This document shows positions 28,123-36,062 of a DNA stretch of 64,000 nt, piece after piece. The position numbers and the translations under genes were made by a program. Source of the stretch: Ruminococcus flavefaciens. Lineage in GTDB: Bacteria; Bacillota; Clostridia; Oscillospirales; Ruminococcaceae. The stretch covers positions 22,130-86,129 of the forward strand of contig SVNH01000016.1 in assembly GCA_015067005.1 (NCBI GenBank), read 5' to 3'. The notes beneath the pieces were generated by a model that worked only from the letters and a program-made list of their open reading frames with translations, did no database searches and was not told the DNA's origin. Numbering within the stretch: position 1 is the stretch's first letter; the number at the start of each line of letters is the position of its first letter.

Positions 28123-28866
28123 ATGACAGATTTAAGGGGCAGATGGGCGCTTATCACAGGCGCGAGCCGGGGTATCGGCTATTTAGCAGCTAAATTTATG
28201 GCTGAGCAGGGAGTTAATCTGATACTCCACAGCAGAAATGCAGAGCATTGCCGCAAGGTCGAAGAGGAAGTGAAGGCTCTTGGAGTAGAGGCATACACTG
28301 TTGAAGCTGAACTTTCAGATATGGAGCAGGTCGAGCGTATGTGCCGCGAGATCGACAGCAAGGGAACACCGGTCGATGTTATCCTCAACAACGCAGGGCT
28401 TCAGATAGCTTACCGTACTGAGTACCTCACAACACCGGCTTCGGATTACGACATAAGCTTTAAGGTGAATACTACCGCTCCGATGATGATTTGTTATCAT
28501 TTCCTTCCGGCAATGAAGAAACGCGGATTCGGTCGTATCGTGAATACCACAAGCGGTATTGACCTTGAACCTGAGCAGGCTGGATATTCCGGCGCAAAGG
28601 CTGCTCTTAACAAGGTAACGCGCGATCTCGGACTTAAATATGAGGGAACTGATGTTACTCTCAGTCTTACTGATCCGGGCTGGTGCAGGACAGATCTCGG
28701 AGGTCCCAAAGCCCCAAATACTCCTGAAAGCGCACTCCCGGGAGTTCTTGTGGGAGCGTTTGTAAGTGACAGGAAGTGCGGACGTATTTTTTCAGCACAG
28801 GAATTCACAGGAATGTCTCTTGAAGAGGCAGTAGCAAAAGCAGAAGCACAGAATGGAGTATATTGA
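28123..28866 (+). CDS. Short-chain dehydrogenase/reductase
   Basis: This 247-residue NAD(P)-dependent oxidoreductase has the TGASRGIGYLA cofactor motif, the structural NNAG, a catalytic Ser in NTTSGID and YSGAKAA with the catalytic Tyr and Lys. SLTDPGWCRTDLGG follows as in the family. The substrate cannot be inferred. AAGGAG lies 11 bases before the ATG. A terminator follows. Confidence 0.88.
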   Translation: MTDLRGRWALITGASRGIGYLAAKFMAEQGVNLILHSRNAEHCRKVEEEVKALGVEAYTVEAELSDMEQVERMCREIDSKGTPVDVILNNAGLQIAYRTEYLTTPASDYDISFKVNTTAPMMICYHFLPAMKKRGFGRIVNTTSGIDLEPEQAGYSGAKAALNKVTRDLGLKYEGTDVTLSLTDPGWCRTDLGGPKAPNTPESALPGVLVGAFVSDRKCGRIFSAQEFTGMSLEEAVAKAEAQNGVY

Positions 28867-28878
28867 CCGGCATTACAG

Positions 28879-28905
28879 AGGGCGGACAGTGTCCGCCCTT
28901 TATTC
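28879..28905 (+). terminator. Terminator of the SDR gene
   Basis: AGGGCGGAC agt GTCCGCCCT followed by TTATT. Confidence 0.8.
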
Positions 28906-28926
28906 TATGGAATGAGGGATTAAGAT

Positions 28927-30177
28927 ATGAACATCGAAGAAGCAATGAGATTCGTCAACAGCTATACGAAGTCCGGCGGAAAGATCACTGACCTTTCACG
29001 CGCCCGTGAGCTTATGGAGCGGATAGGCTCTCCTGAAAAGCGGTTGAAATTCGTGCATATTGCCGGTACCAACGGCAAGGGCTCAACTCTTGAATACATA
29101 TCTGCGGCACTTGTGGATTCAGGCTTCAGGACGGGACAGTTCACATCTCCGTTTGTTTTGCATTACAGCGACCGCATACGTATAAACGGCTGTGACATCA
29201 GTGATGAAGCCCTCTGTGAAATGGCAGAGGTTGTGAAAAATGCAGTCGGAGACAGTCCATACTCTCAGTTTGAGATAACAATGGCGATAGCACTTCTGTG
29301 GTTCGAGAAGGAGAAGTGCGACATAGTAGTCCTTGAAACAGGTATCGGCGGACTGCTTGATTCAACGAACGTAATACCGCCGCCGCTCGTTTCAGTGATA
29401 ACGTCCATTTCCCTCGACCACACAGCGATACTCGGAAATACGGTCGAGGAGATAGCTGTTCAGAAAGCCGGTATAGTGAAGAAAGGCTCTGCGGTCATAG
29501 TTTCGGACGATAACCCGGAAAGCGTTAAGAATATAGTCAGCGAGACTGCACAAAAAGTCGGAGCTGAGTCCGTACCGCTCGAACCCTGCAAGCCTTACGG
29601 TGACGGCGGTCTGTACGCGCAGTTCTATTACAGAGGCGTTAAACTCAGTCCGGCTATGATAGGTCTGCATCAGCGCTATAACGCGCAGACGGCGATAACA
29701 GCCTGCCTTTATCTCAGGCAAAAGGGATTCTATGTCAGCGACGGAAGCATTATCCGTGCTATTGAGAATACTCAGGTCAAAGCGCGTGTGCAGTATATCA
29801 AGGGCGAGCCGGACATTATCGTGGACGGCGGACATAATCCAGCCGGAGTGAATATGCTTTCGCTCATGCTTATGTATCTCAGCACGAGGGGCAGGAAGAT
29901 ATATACTGTTATGGGAATGGTGGATTCCAAAGACTATGCTGAGTGCGTCAAGACTATCGCTTCACATTCGGAAAGGCTTTTTGCAGTCGACGGCTTTGCC
30001 CCGAACAGCGTACCGGCTGAGACACTGGCGGATGTAGCCTCGTTCTATACGGAAACCGAAACAGGCACACTTGCTGAGTGTGCAGAGAGAGCGAAGGCAC
30101 TTGCCCGTGAGAACGGCGGAGTTGCGGTCATAAGCGGCTCACTGTATCTTGCCAGCGAGTATCTTAACAATGCCTGA
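28927..30177 (+). CDS. folC: Folylpolyglutamate/dihydrofolate synthase (first copy)
   Basis: This 416-residue Mur-ligase-fold enzyme adds glutamate to folates. It has the P-loop HIAGTNGKGST, the SPFVLHYSDRIRING segment, ETGIGGLLDSTN, SLDHTAILG and VDGGHNPAGV. GAGGG precedes the start. A second folC-like gene lies at 52556; the two are divergent copies. In this copy SQFEITMA follows the family pattern FE-x-T-A closely. Confidence 0.9.
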   Translation: MNIEEAMRFVNSYTKSGGKITDLSRARELMERIGSPEKRLKFVHIAGTNGKGSTLEYISAALVDSGFRTGQFTSPFVLHYSDRIRINGCDISDEALCEMAEVVKNAVGDSPYSQFEITMAIALLWFEKEKCDIVVLETGIGGLLDSTNVIPPPLVSVITSISLDHTAILGNTVEEIAVQKAGIVKKGSAVIVSDDNPESVKNIVSETAQKVGAESVPLEPCKPYGDGGLYAQFYYRGVKLSPAMIGLHQRYNAQTAITACLYLRQKGFYVSDGSIIRAIENTQVKARVQYIKGEPDIIVDGGHNPAGVNMLSLMLMYLSTRGRKIYTVMGMVDSKDYAECVKTIASHSERLFAVDGFAPNSVPAETLADVASFYTETETGTLAECAERAKALARENGGVAVISGSLYLASEYLNNA

Positions 30178-30266
30178 TATTCAATATATCCGGCTCTGCG
30201 GATTATCGGTTTCATATACTTCTACTGTGCAAATTGCACAAAGATGTAAAATATGGCTAACACTAC

Positions 30267-30295
30267 TTGAAAAATCCGGAACATAGTGGTATAAT
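30267..30295 (+). promoter_or_regulatory. gdhA promoter
   Basis: TTGAAA, 17-bp spacer, TATAAT, 49 bases before the start. Confidence 0.8.
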
Positions 30296-30304
30296 AGACC
30301 TTGA

Positions 30305-31711
<1,407 letters not shown>

Positions 31712-31737
31712 TTAAGAATCAGATAGTATAAATGATA

Positions 31738-31771
31738 TTGCCTCCCATCGTTATCGGTGGGAGGCTTTTGT
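31738..31771 (+). terminator. gdhA terminator
   Basis: GCCTCCCA / TGGGAGGC stem followed by TTTTG. Confidence 0.88.
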
Positions 31772-31947
31772 TATGGCTGTTCAGCCTGAAACGGAAGAAT
31801 ATCCCCATAGGAATCGCGCTTGGCTATATCATTTGCCGGAGTTGGTATAAGCCCGGTCATATCGCCTGATGAAACAGCCGGGAACTCATATCCGTCCTCA
31901 TCCGGACGCGGTTCTGGTACGGGGATTTCCTTTTTCTTTTTACTCAT
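31771..31947 (-). CDS. 58-residue charged protein, unknown function
   Basis: The start at 31947 is chosen because AGAGGTGAT lies six bases upstream; the longer frame to 32067 has no ribosome site. The product starts MSKKKKEIPVPEP and has MTGLIPTPANDIAKRDSYGD followed by ILPF. It has no membrane segment. I recall similar 'TGLIP' small proteins in Ruminococcaceae but cannot verify this. Function unknown. Confidence 0.55.
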   Translation of the reverse strand: MSKKKKEIPVPEPRPDEDGYEFPAVSSGDMTGLIPTPANDIAKRDSYGDILPFQAEQP

Positions 31948-32022
31948 AATAATCACCTCTGATGCTATTATTGTGCAAATATTTATAAAATATACCATTT
32001 GTATGAAAAATTCAGAAAAGCA

Positions 32023-32051
32023 TTGATTTTTTCTCCGGAACGTAGTATAAT
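32023..32051 (+). promoter_or_regulatory. Promoter of the HD-domain gene
   Basis: TTGATT, 17-bp spacer, TATAAT. Confidence 0.75.
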
Positions 32052-32081
32052 ACATATAGTAATTCAAAGGGGTGGATGTTT

Positions 32082-32588
32082 ATGCTGAATGCTATCGGTT
32101 CCCGAAAGGAACTGCTGCTTACAGATTACTATCCGATGATATGTGATATTATCGGTTCGGATAAGCTTGATGAGCTGAAAAATATCACTCATCATATATC
32201 TACGACTCGCTTTCAGCATTGCGTGAATGTGTCATATTACAGCTATATAGTCTGCCGGAAGCTTCATCTTAATGCACGTTCGGCTGCAAGGGCTGGTCTT
32301 TTGCACGATCTCTTCTACTATGACCGCAAGGAATATAACTTTCTGCGTGAAAAAGGACAGCCCTCTCATAGTGCCATGCATTCCGCTCAGGCAGCTGAAA
32401 ATGCAGCTGAGGTAACAAGTATCTCGCCTCTGGAACGTGATATTATCGAGAAGCATATGTGGCCGATGACACGTCCATTGCCAAAGTATAAGGAAACGTA
32501 TGTAATAACTGTAATTGATAAATACTGTGCGGTGCTTGAATTCTGCATACCAAAATTCAAAAAAGCTGTAAAATCTAAAAAGCGTTAA
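32082..32588 (+). CDS. HD-domain protein
   Basis: 168 residues from ATG 32082, which sits at correct distance from AAGGGG; the ATG at 32076 touches it. Metal-ligand residues of the HD phosphohydrolase superfamily are present: RFQHCVNVS, GLLHDLFYYD and a downstream His in EKHMWPMT. The substrate is unknown, possibly a nucleotide. It is monocistronic between a promoter and a terminator. Confidence 0.8.
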   Translation: MLNAIGSRKELLLTDYYPMICDIIGSDKLDELKNITHHISTTRFQHCVNVSYYSYIVCRKLHLNARSAARAGLLHDLFYYDRKEYNFLREKGQPSHSAMHSAQAAENAAEVTSISPLERDIIEKHMWPMTRPLPKYKETYVITVIDKYCAVLEFCIPKFKKAVKSKKR

Positions 32589-32616
32589 GAGTTCTCGCCT
32601 GCGGGAACTCTTTTTA
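32588..32616 (+). terminator. Terminator of the HD-domain gene
   Basis: AGAGTTC / GAACTCT stem, extended by three inner pairs, followed by TTTT. Confidence 0.85.
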
Positions 32617-32722
32617 TCTGATGAAAAAGCTTCTCAAAGCGGAAATAGTGACGATTTGGTGAATACTTTATGTCTAACAGATGACTCTTTGCCAAATAAT
32701 TGATCACAATATGCTATCCGGC

Positions 32723-32751
32723 TTGACAAATTACTTCTGCTTGTGTATAAT
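32723..32751 (+). promoter_or_regulatory. Promoter of the cohesin-like lipoprotein gene
   Basis: TTGACA, 17-bp spacer, TATAAT, 87 bases before the start. Confidence 0.85.
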
Positions 32752-32838
32752 TAGTATTGGAATATTGTAATTGAATAATATGTATGCTGCCTTGAGGCAC
32801 TCGGGCAGGGCATTATCTATATGAAAGGAATTTTAAAC

Positions 32839-33759
32839 ATGAAGAATTTAAGAAAAAGACTTATCGCCATCGCTGCACTGACTTGTATCGCAATGACTTC
32901 TTTTACCTGCGTTGGATGTTCCGACAGTAAAAGCAGCAGCAGTGAGAATGCAGCTGATGTTGATCTCGATGACAGCCCGATCGAACTCGTAACAAATGAG
33001 AACGGTGCTATGGTCGCTGCACCTTTCCAGGTAGTAAGACCGGATGAAAACGGCAAGGTTAATTTCAACGGCGTTGACATCAATGCTCCGGACCCGACTC
33101 AGGCTACAACTAAGAAAAAGAACACTGTTGTTTATGAGGTCGTAACAGAAGCTGACGGACAGCCTAAAACAGAGTTCGTTCCTGTAACTGACCTTAATCA
33201 TCAGAATGTTACTGATGCAAGCGGTCAGGTAGTTACTGAGGCTGTTACTGTTACTCAGGCTGCAAGCGAAGCAGGATCAGATGATTCCGGTGACTACAAG
33301 AGCGATACAGAGTCGATGTATATATTCTGGATCGACATTGAGAAGGACATAAACTATGAATTTGACGGTCAGTTCTTAAAGGCTTCATTCAAGATCAAAG
33401 ACGATGCTCCTGAACAGGATTACCCTGTAAGTATTTCTCCTGATCTTTCTACCGTTGGCGGTAAGAGCCTCAATAAGGATGTAAAGGTTTACAACGGTAC
33501 TATTCGTGTTGGCGGAGATATTGATAAGAAGAGCATTCCATCAGATCAGTTTGCGATCTATGCTGATAACGTTTCAGCAAAGCCTGGTGATACAATTGAT
33601 TATTATGTAAATATCAATAATAACCCGGGTATGGCTGCATTCATGGTATGGTTCTCATATGATTCAAATGCTATGGAGTGTCTTGGCGTTGAAGCTTGCG
33701 GAAAGTTTGAGGAGATCTCATCACGTACATCACCACAGGTTGGCACAAAGAATCAGTAA
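32839..33759 (+). CDS. Lipoprotein with a cohesin-like domain in permuted order
   Basis: I choose ATG 32839 (AAAGGA upstream; 306 residues). A lipoprotein signal ends in TCVGC; the cysteine at -3 is unusual. A low-complexity Thr/Val/Glu-rich linker follows. Residues about 160-227 (MYIFWIDIEKD, FKIKDDAPEQDYPVSIS, VYNGTIRVGG) resemble the C-terminal half of a cohesin. Residues about 234-300 (VSAKPGDTIDYYVNINNNPG, AAFMVWFSYDSNAMECLGV) resemble the N-terminal half. The gene stops there and a hairpin follows, so it is not cut by a frameshift at the end. Role inferred as surface attachment or assembly. Confidence 0.7.
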   Translation: MKNLRKRLIAIAALTCIAMTSFTCVGCSDSKSSSSENAADVDLDDSPIELVTNENGAMVAAPFQVVRPDENGKVNFNGVDINAPDPTQATTKKKNTVVYEVVTEADGQPKTEFVPVTDLNHQNVTDASGQVVTEAVTVTQAASEAGSDDSGDYKSDTESMYIFWIDIEKDINYEFDGQFLKASFKIKDDAPEQDYPVSISPDLSTVGGKSLNKDVKVYNGTIRVGGDIDKKSIPSDQFAIYADNVSAKPGDTIDYYVNINNNPGMAAFMVWFSYDSNAMECLGVEACGKFEEISSRTSPQVGTKNQ

Positions 33760-33769
33760 TAGTAAAAAT

Positions 33770-33800
33770 GCGCCGGAGTTGTATGCTCCGGCGCTTATGT
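33770..33800 (+). terminator. Hairpin after the cohesin-like lipoprotein gene
   Basis: GCGCCGGAG / CTCCGGCGC with a 7-base loop; the tail TTATGTT is only moderately T-rich. Confidence 0.7.
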
Positions 33801-33826
33801 TAAAAGAACAAAATTTAAAAAAGGTC

Positions 33827-33855
33827 TTGACAAAGCAGGTGTATGTTGGTATAAT
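33827..33855 (+). promoter_or_regulatory. cysK promoter
   Basis: TTGACA, 17-bp spacer, TATAAT. An inverted repeat TTGGTAT / ATACCAA (33847-33868) overlaps the -10. Confidence 0.85.
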
Positions 33856-33862
33856 AAAAGCA

Positions 33863-33880
33863 TACCAAACAGATAGGATA
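33863..33880. promoter_or_regulatory. Putative Rrf2-family operator at cysK
   Basis: TACCAAACAGATAGGATA, starting 8 bases after the -10. It matches the site in the promoter of the Rrf2 gene (35461-35478, minus strand) with the shared pattern TACCAAACnnATnGG. Confidence 0.6.
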
Positions 33881-33906
33881 AATAGTGAAAATTAAGAGGC
33901 GATATG

Positions 33907-33936
33907 ATGAATAAGCATTATTTGATACGATGTTGA
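33907..33936 (+). CDS. Possible nine-residue leader peptide MNKHYLIRC
   Basis: AGAGGCG lies at good distance from ATG 33907 (an in-frame ATG is at 33904). The frame ends with a Cys codon followed by TGA, in the 140-base leader of cysteine synthase. TTGATAC (33922-33928), inside the peptide, can pair with GTATCAA (33967-33973) just before the cysK ribosome site. Confidence 0.35.
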   Translation: MNKHYLIRC

Positions 33937-33996
33937 AGCTATAACAATAAACTATTTCACGATCAAGTATCAATTATTAATAAAGGAGAAATTATT

Positions 33997-34923
33997 ATGG
34001 GCATCTATAAGAAAATTACTGATATAATCGGAGGAACTCCGCTTCTTGAACTCACAAATATCGAGGAAAAATACAATATTGAAGCAAAGATCGTTGCTAA
34101 GCTTGAATACTTCAATCCGGCTGGCAGCGTTAAGGACAGGATCGCTAAGGCTATGATAGATGATGCTGAGGCTAAGGGACTCCTCAAGCCGGGAAGTGTT
34201 ATAATCGAGCCTACAAGTGGTAATACAGGTATCGGTCTTGCATCTGTTGCTGCATCAAGAGGTTACAGACTTATCATTGCAATGCCTGAGACTATGAGTA
34301 TCGAGCGCAGAAATCTCATGAAGGCTTATGGCGCTGAACTCGTACTCACAGATGGCTCAAAGGGCATGAAGGGCGCTATTGAAAAGGCTCAGCAGTTAGC
34401 TGAGGAGATACCTGACAGCTTCATTCCGTCACAGTTCACAAACCCTGCAAACCCGGCTATTCATGAAAAGACTACCGGCGTTGAGATATGGGATGACACT
34501 AACGGTAAAGTTGATATTTTCGTTGCCGGAGTTGGTACAGGCGGAACACTCAGCGGAACAGGTGCATATCTCAAGTCAAAGAACAAGGATATCAAGATAG
34601 TTGCAGTTGAACCTAAGGGCTCACCGGTGCTTTCAGAGGGCACAGCAGGTCCTCACAAGATACAGGGCATTGGCGCCGGATTTGTTCCGGAAACCCTCAA
34701 TACAGGAATATATGACGAGGTCATTGCAGTTGAGAACGAGGATGCTTTCAGCGTTGGCAGAGATATTGCACGTACAGAAGGTGTACTTGTAGGTATTTCA
34801 TCTGGTGCGGCTGTATGGGCAGCACTTGAACTTGCAAAGCGTCCTGAGAATAAAGGCAAGACCATTGTTGCACTTCTCCCTGATACAGGCGAGCGTTATC
34901 TTTCAACTCCGATGTTTGAATAA
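33997..34923 (+). CDS. cysK: Cysteine synthase A (O-acetylserine sulfhydrylase)
   Basis: This PLP enzyme makes cysteine from O-acetylserine and sulfide. The 308 residues carry [10 protein letters not shown], the cofactor Lys in [30 protein letters not shown] and [13 protein letters not shown], the last close to the PLP-phosphate and C-terminal signature. AAAGGAG precedes the ATG. It is controlled by a consensus promoter with a putative Rrf2 operator and a leader; the Rrf2 gene is convergent and next door. Confidence 0.96.
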   Translation: MGIYKKITDIIGGTPLLELTNIEEKYNIEAKIVAKLEYFNPAGSVKDRIAKAMIDDAEAKGLLKPGSVIIEPTSGNTGIGLASVAASRGYRLIIAMPETMSIERRNLMKAYGAELVLTDGSKGMKGAIEKAQQLAEEIPDSFIPSQFTNPANPAIHEKTTGVEIWDDTNGKVDIFVAGVGTGGTLSGTGAYLKSKNKDIKIVAVEPKGSPVLSEGTAGPHKIQGIGAGFVPETLNTGIYDEVIAVENEDAFSVGRDIARTEGVLVGISSGAAVWAALELAKRPENKGKTIVALLPDTGERYLSTPMFE

Positions 34924-34933
34924 AATATGTAAT

Positions 34934-34975
34934 AAACTCCGCAGTAGCTGATATGCTGGCTGCGGAGTTTTTTTA
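34934..34975 (+). terminator. cysK terminator
   Basis: AAACTCCGCA / TGCGGAGTTT stem with an 17-base loop, followed by TTTTT; it reaches the stop codon of the convergent Rrf2 gene. Confidence 0.85.
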
Positions 34976-35407
34976 TATACAGTAATCGCCGGAACCGGAG
35001 ACGTTCTTGTCAATGATGTCCTGTAAGGTTATTCCGTTGAGGTAATCTGTAACGGCAGCGTATAATCCTTCCCATACGAACAGGGTAGAGCATTCCGAGG
35101 CTCTTGGACATTCATTCGGCTCAAATTCAAGGCAGGCTACCGGAGCAAGACTACCTTCAGTAGCTCTCAGGACAGCGCCGACAGAGCATTCAGACGGCTT
35201 TTGTGAGAGCATATAGCCTCCGTGGTTGCCGCGGTTGGTTTTAAGCAGACCGCTTCTGTTCAGCAGCGGTACGATCTGTTCGAGGTATTTTTTTGATATA
35301 TTCTGGCGTTCAGCAATATCCTTCAGAGAGACGAACCCTTCTTCCTGATGCAGCGCGAGGTCATACAGCATACGCAGAGCATATCTGCCTTTGGTTGAGA
35401 TCTTCAT
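34973..35407 (-). CDS. Rrf2-family transcriptional regulator (CymR/IscR type)
   Basis: 144 residues from the ATG at 35407 (TAAGGAG upstream); a longer frame to 35449 has no ribosome site. The winged helix is typical: MKISTKGRYALRML, SLKDIAERQNISKKYLEQI as recognition helix, and GNHGGYML in the wing. Three cysteines in a C-x7-C-x5-C array (ACLEFEPNECPRASEC) resemble the Fe-S ligands of IscR-like members; B. subtilis CymR lacks such a set to my knowledge. It probably regulates itself and cysK through shared TACCAAAC-type sites. Confidence 0.88.
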   Translation of the reverse strand: MKISTKGRYALRMLYDLALHQEEGFVSLKDIAERQNISKKYLEQIVPLLNRSGLLKTNRGNHGGYMLSQKPSECSVGAVLRATEGSLAPVACLEFEPNECPRASECSTLFVWEGLYAAVTDYLNGITLQDIIDKNVSGSGDYCI

Positions 35408-35458
35408 AAATTTCTCCTTAATAAATTGTGTTGAGATGTTAAAAGACAATCTATATCA

Positions 35459-35487
35459 ATTATACCATAGGTTTGGTAGGTTTTCAA
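35459..35487 (-). promoter_or_regulatory. Promoter and putative autoregulatory operator of the Rrf2 gene
   Basis: Minus strand TTGAAA (35482-35487), 17-bp spacer, TATAAT (35459-35464). The spacer is filled by TACCAAACCTATGGTATA (minus strand, 35478-35461), an imperfect palindrome, so repressor binding would occlude polymerase. Confidence 0.75.
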
Positions 35488-35544
35488 GTGGATTTGATTG
35501 GTGAATCTGAATATATTTTGCACTCTCAAATTGTAACATATCAC

Positions 35545-35572
35545 AAAAGAAAAGCCGCAGCGGAAACTGCGG
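35545..35572 (-). terminator. Terminator of the pfl operon
   Basis: CCGCAG / CTGCGG stem followed on the minus strand by CTTTTCTTTT. Confidence 0.75.
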
Positions 35573-35586
35573 ATAAGTGAGGCTTA

Positions 35587-35826
35587 TTAAAGAGTTGAGT
35601 GGAATGTACGCGATATTACGTCGTCCTGCTGTTCTTTTGTCAGCTTTACGAAGTTTACAGCGTAACCGGATACTCTTATGGTCAGCTGCGGATACTTTTC
35701 GGGGTGAGCCTGAGCATCGAGAAGAGTCTCTCGTGTGAAAACGTTTACATTGAGGTGATGACCGCCTTTTTCAACATAGCCATCGAGAAGCTCTATAAGG
35801 TTATCAATTTGTTTCTGATTATCCAT
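35587..35826 (-). CDS. Free-standing glycyl-radical domain of pyruvate formate-lyase
   Basis: The 79-residue protein equals the C-terminal domain of [41 protein letters not shown] with the radical-bearing Gly in RVSGYAV, and the end [10 protein letters not shown]. It has its own AAAGGAG site and is in a different frame from the large PFL gene. E. coli GrcA/YfiD is a comparable spare part, but there a complete PFL also exists. Here the large gene lacks this domain, so the small protein is probably an obligatory subunit; this is inference. Confidence 0.88.
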   Translation of the reverse strand: MDNQKQIDNLIELLDGYVEKGGHHLNVNVFTRETLLDAQAHPEKYPQLTIRVSGYAVNFVKLTKEQQDDVISRTFHSTL

Positions 35827-35852
35827 ATTAATTCTCCTTTATCAGTATTATA

Positions 35853-36062
35853 TCAGTCTTCCTCGGTTTCGAGTTCGGTTGGCTGGCAGCAAGCGCCTTT
35901 GACACCGCAGTCGGTGCTGTTTACGGTCTCGACCGTAAGGCTGCCGCCGTTTTCTTCGGGAAAGATGTTTACGTGACCAGTACCTTCAGACATCAGCTGG
36001 TCTATGAGATCAGCAAGTTCTTCCGGCGAACTGGCAGTACCTTTGATGTTGGATTCAAGCAT
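35853..36062 (-). CDS. 69-residue acidic, Cys-containing protein between the PFL parts
   Basis: The start overlaps the stop of the large PFL gene (TAATG), with GGTGA upstream, so it is translationally coupled. The N-terminal part EELADLIDQLMSEGTGHVNI is weakly like the beginning of the glycyl-radical domain ([18 protein letters not shown]). The C-terminal half has DCGVKGACC and an acidic end. It may be a decayed duplicate that has gained a Cys cluster, or a linker or assembly subunit. No family is recognised. Confidence 0.7.
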   Translation of the reverse strand: MLESNIKGTASSPEELADLIDQLMSEGTGHVNIFPEENGGSLTVETVNSTDCGVKGACCQPTELETEED

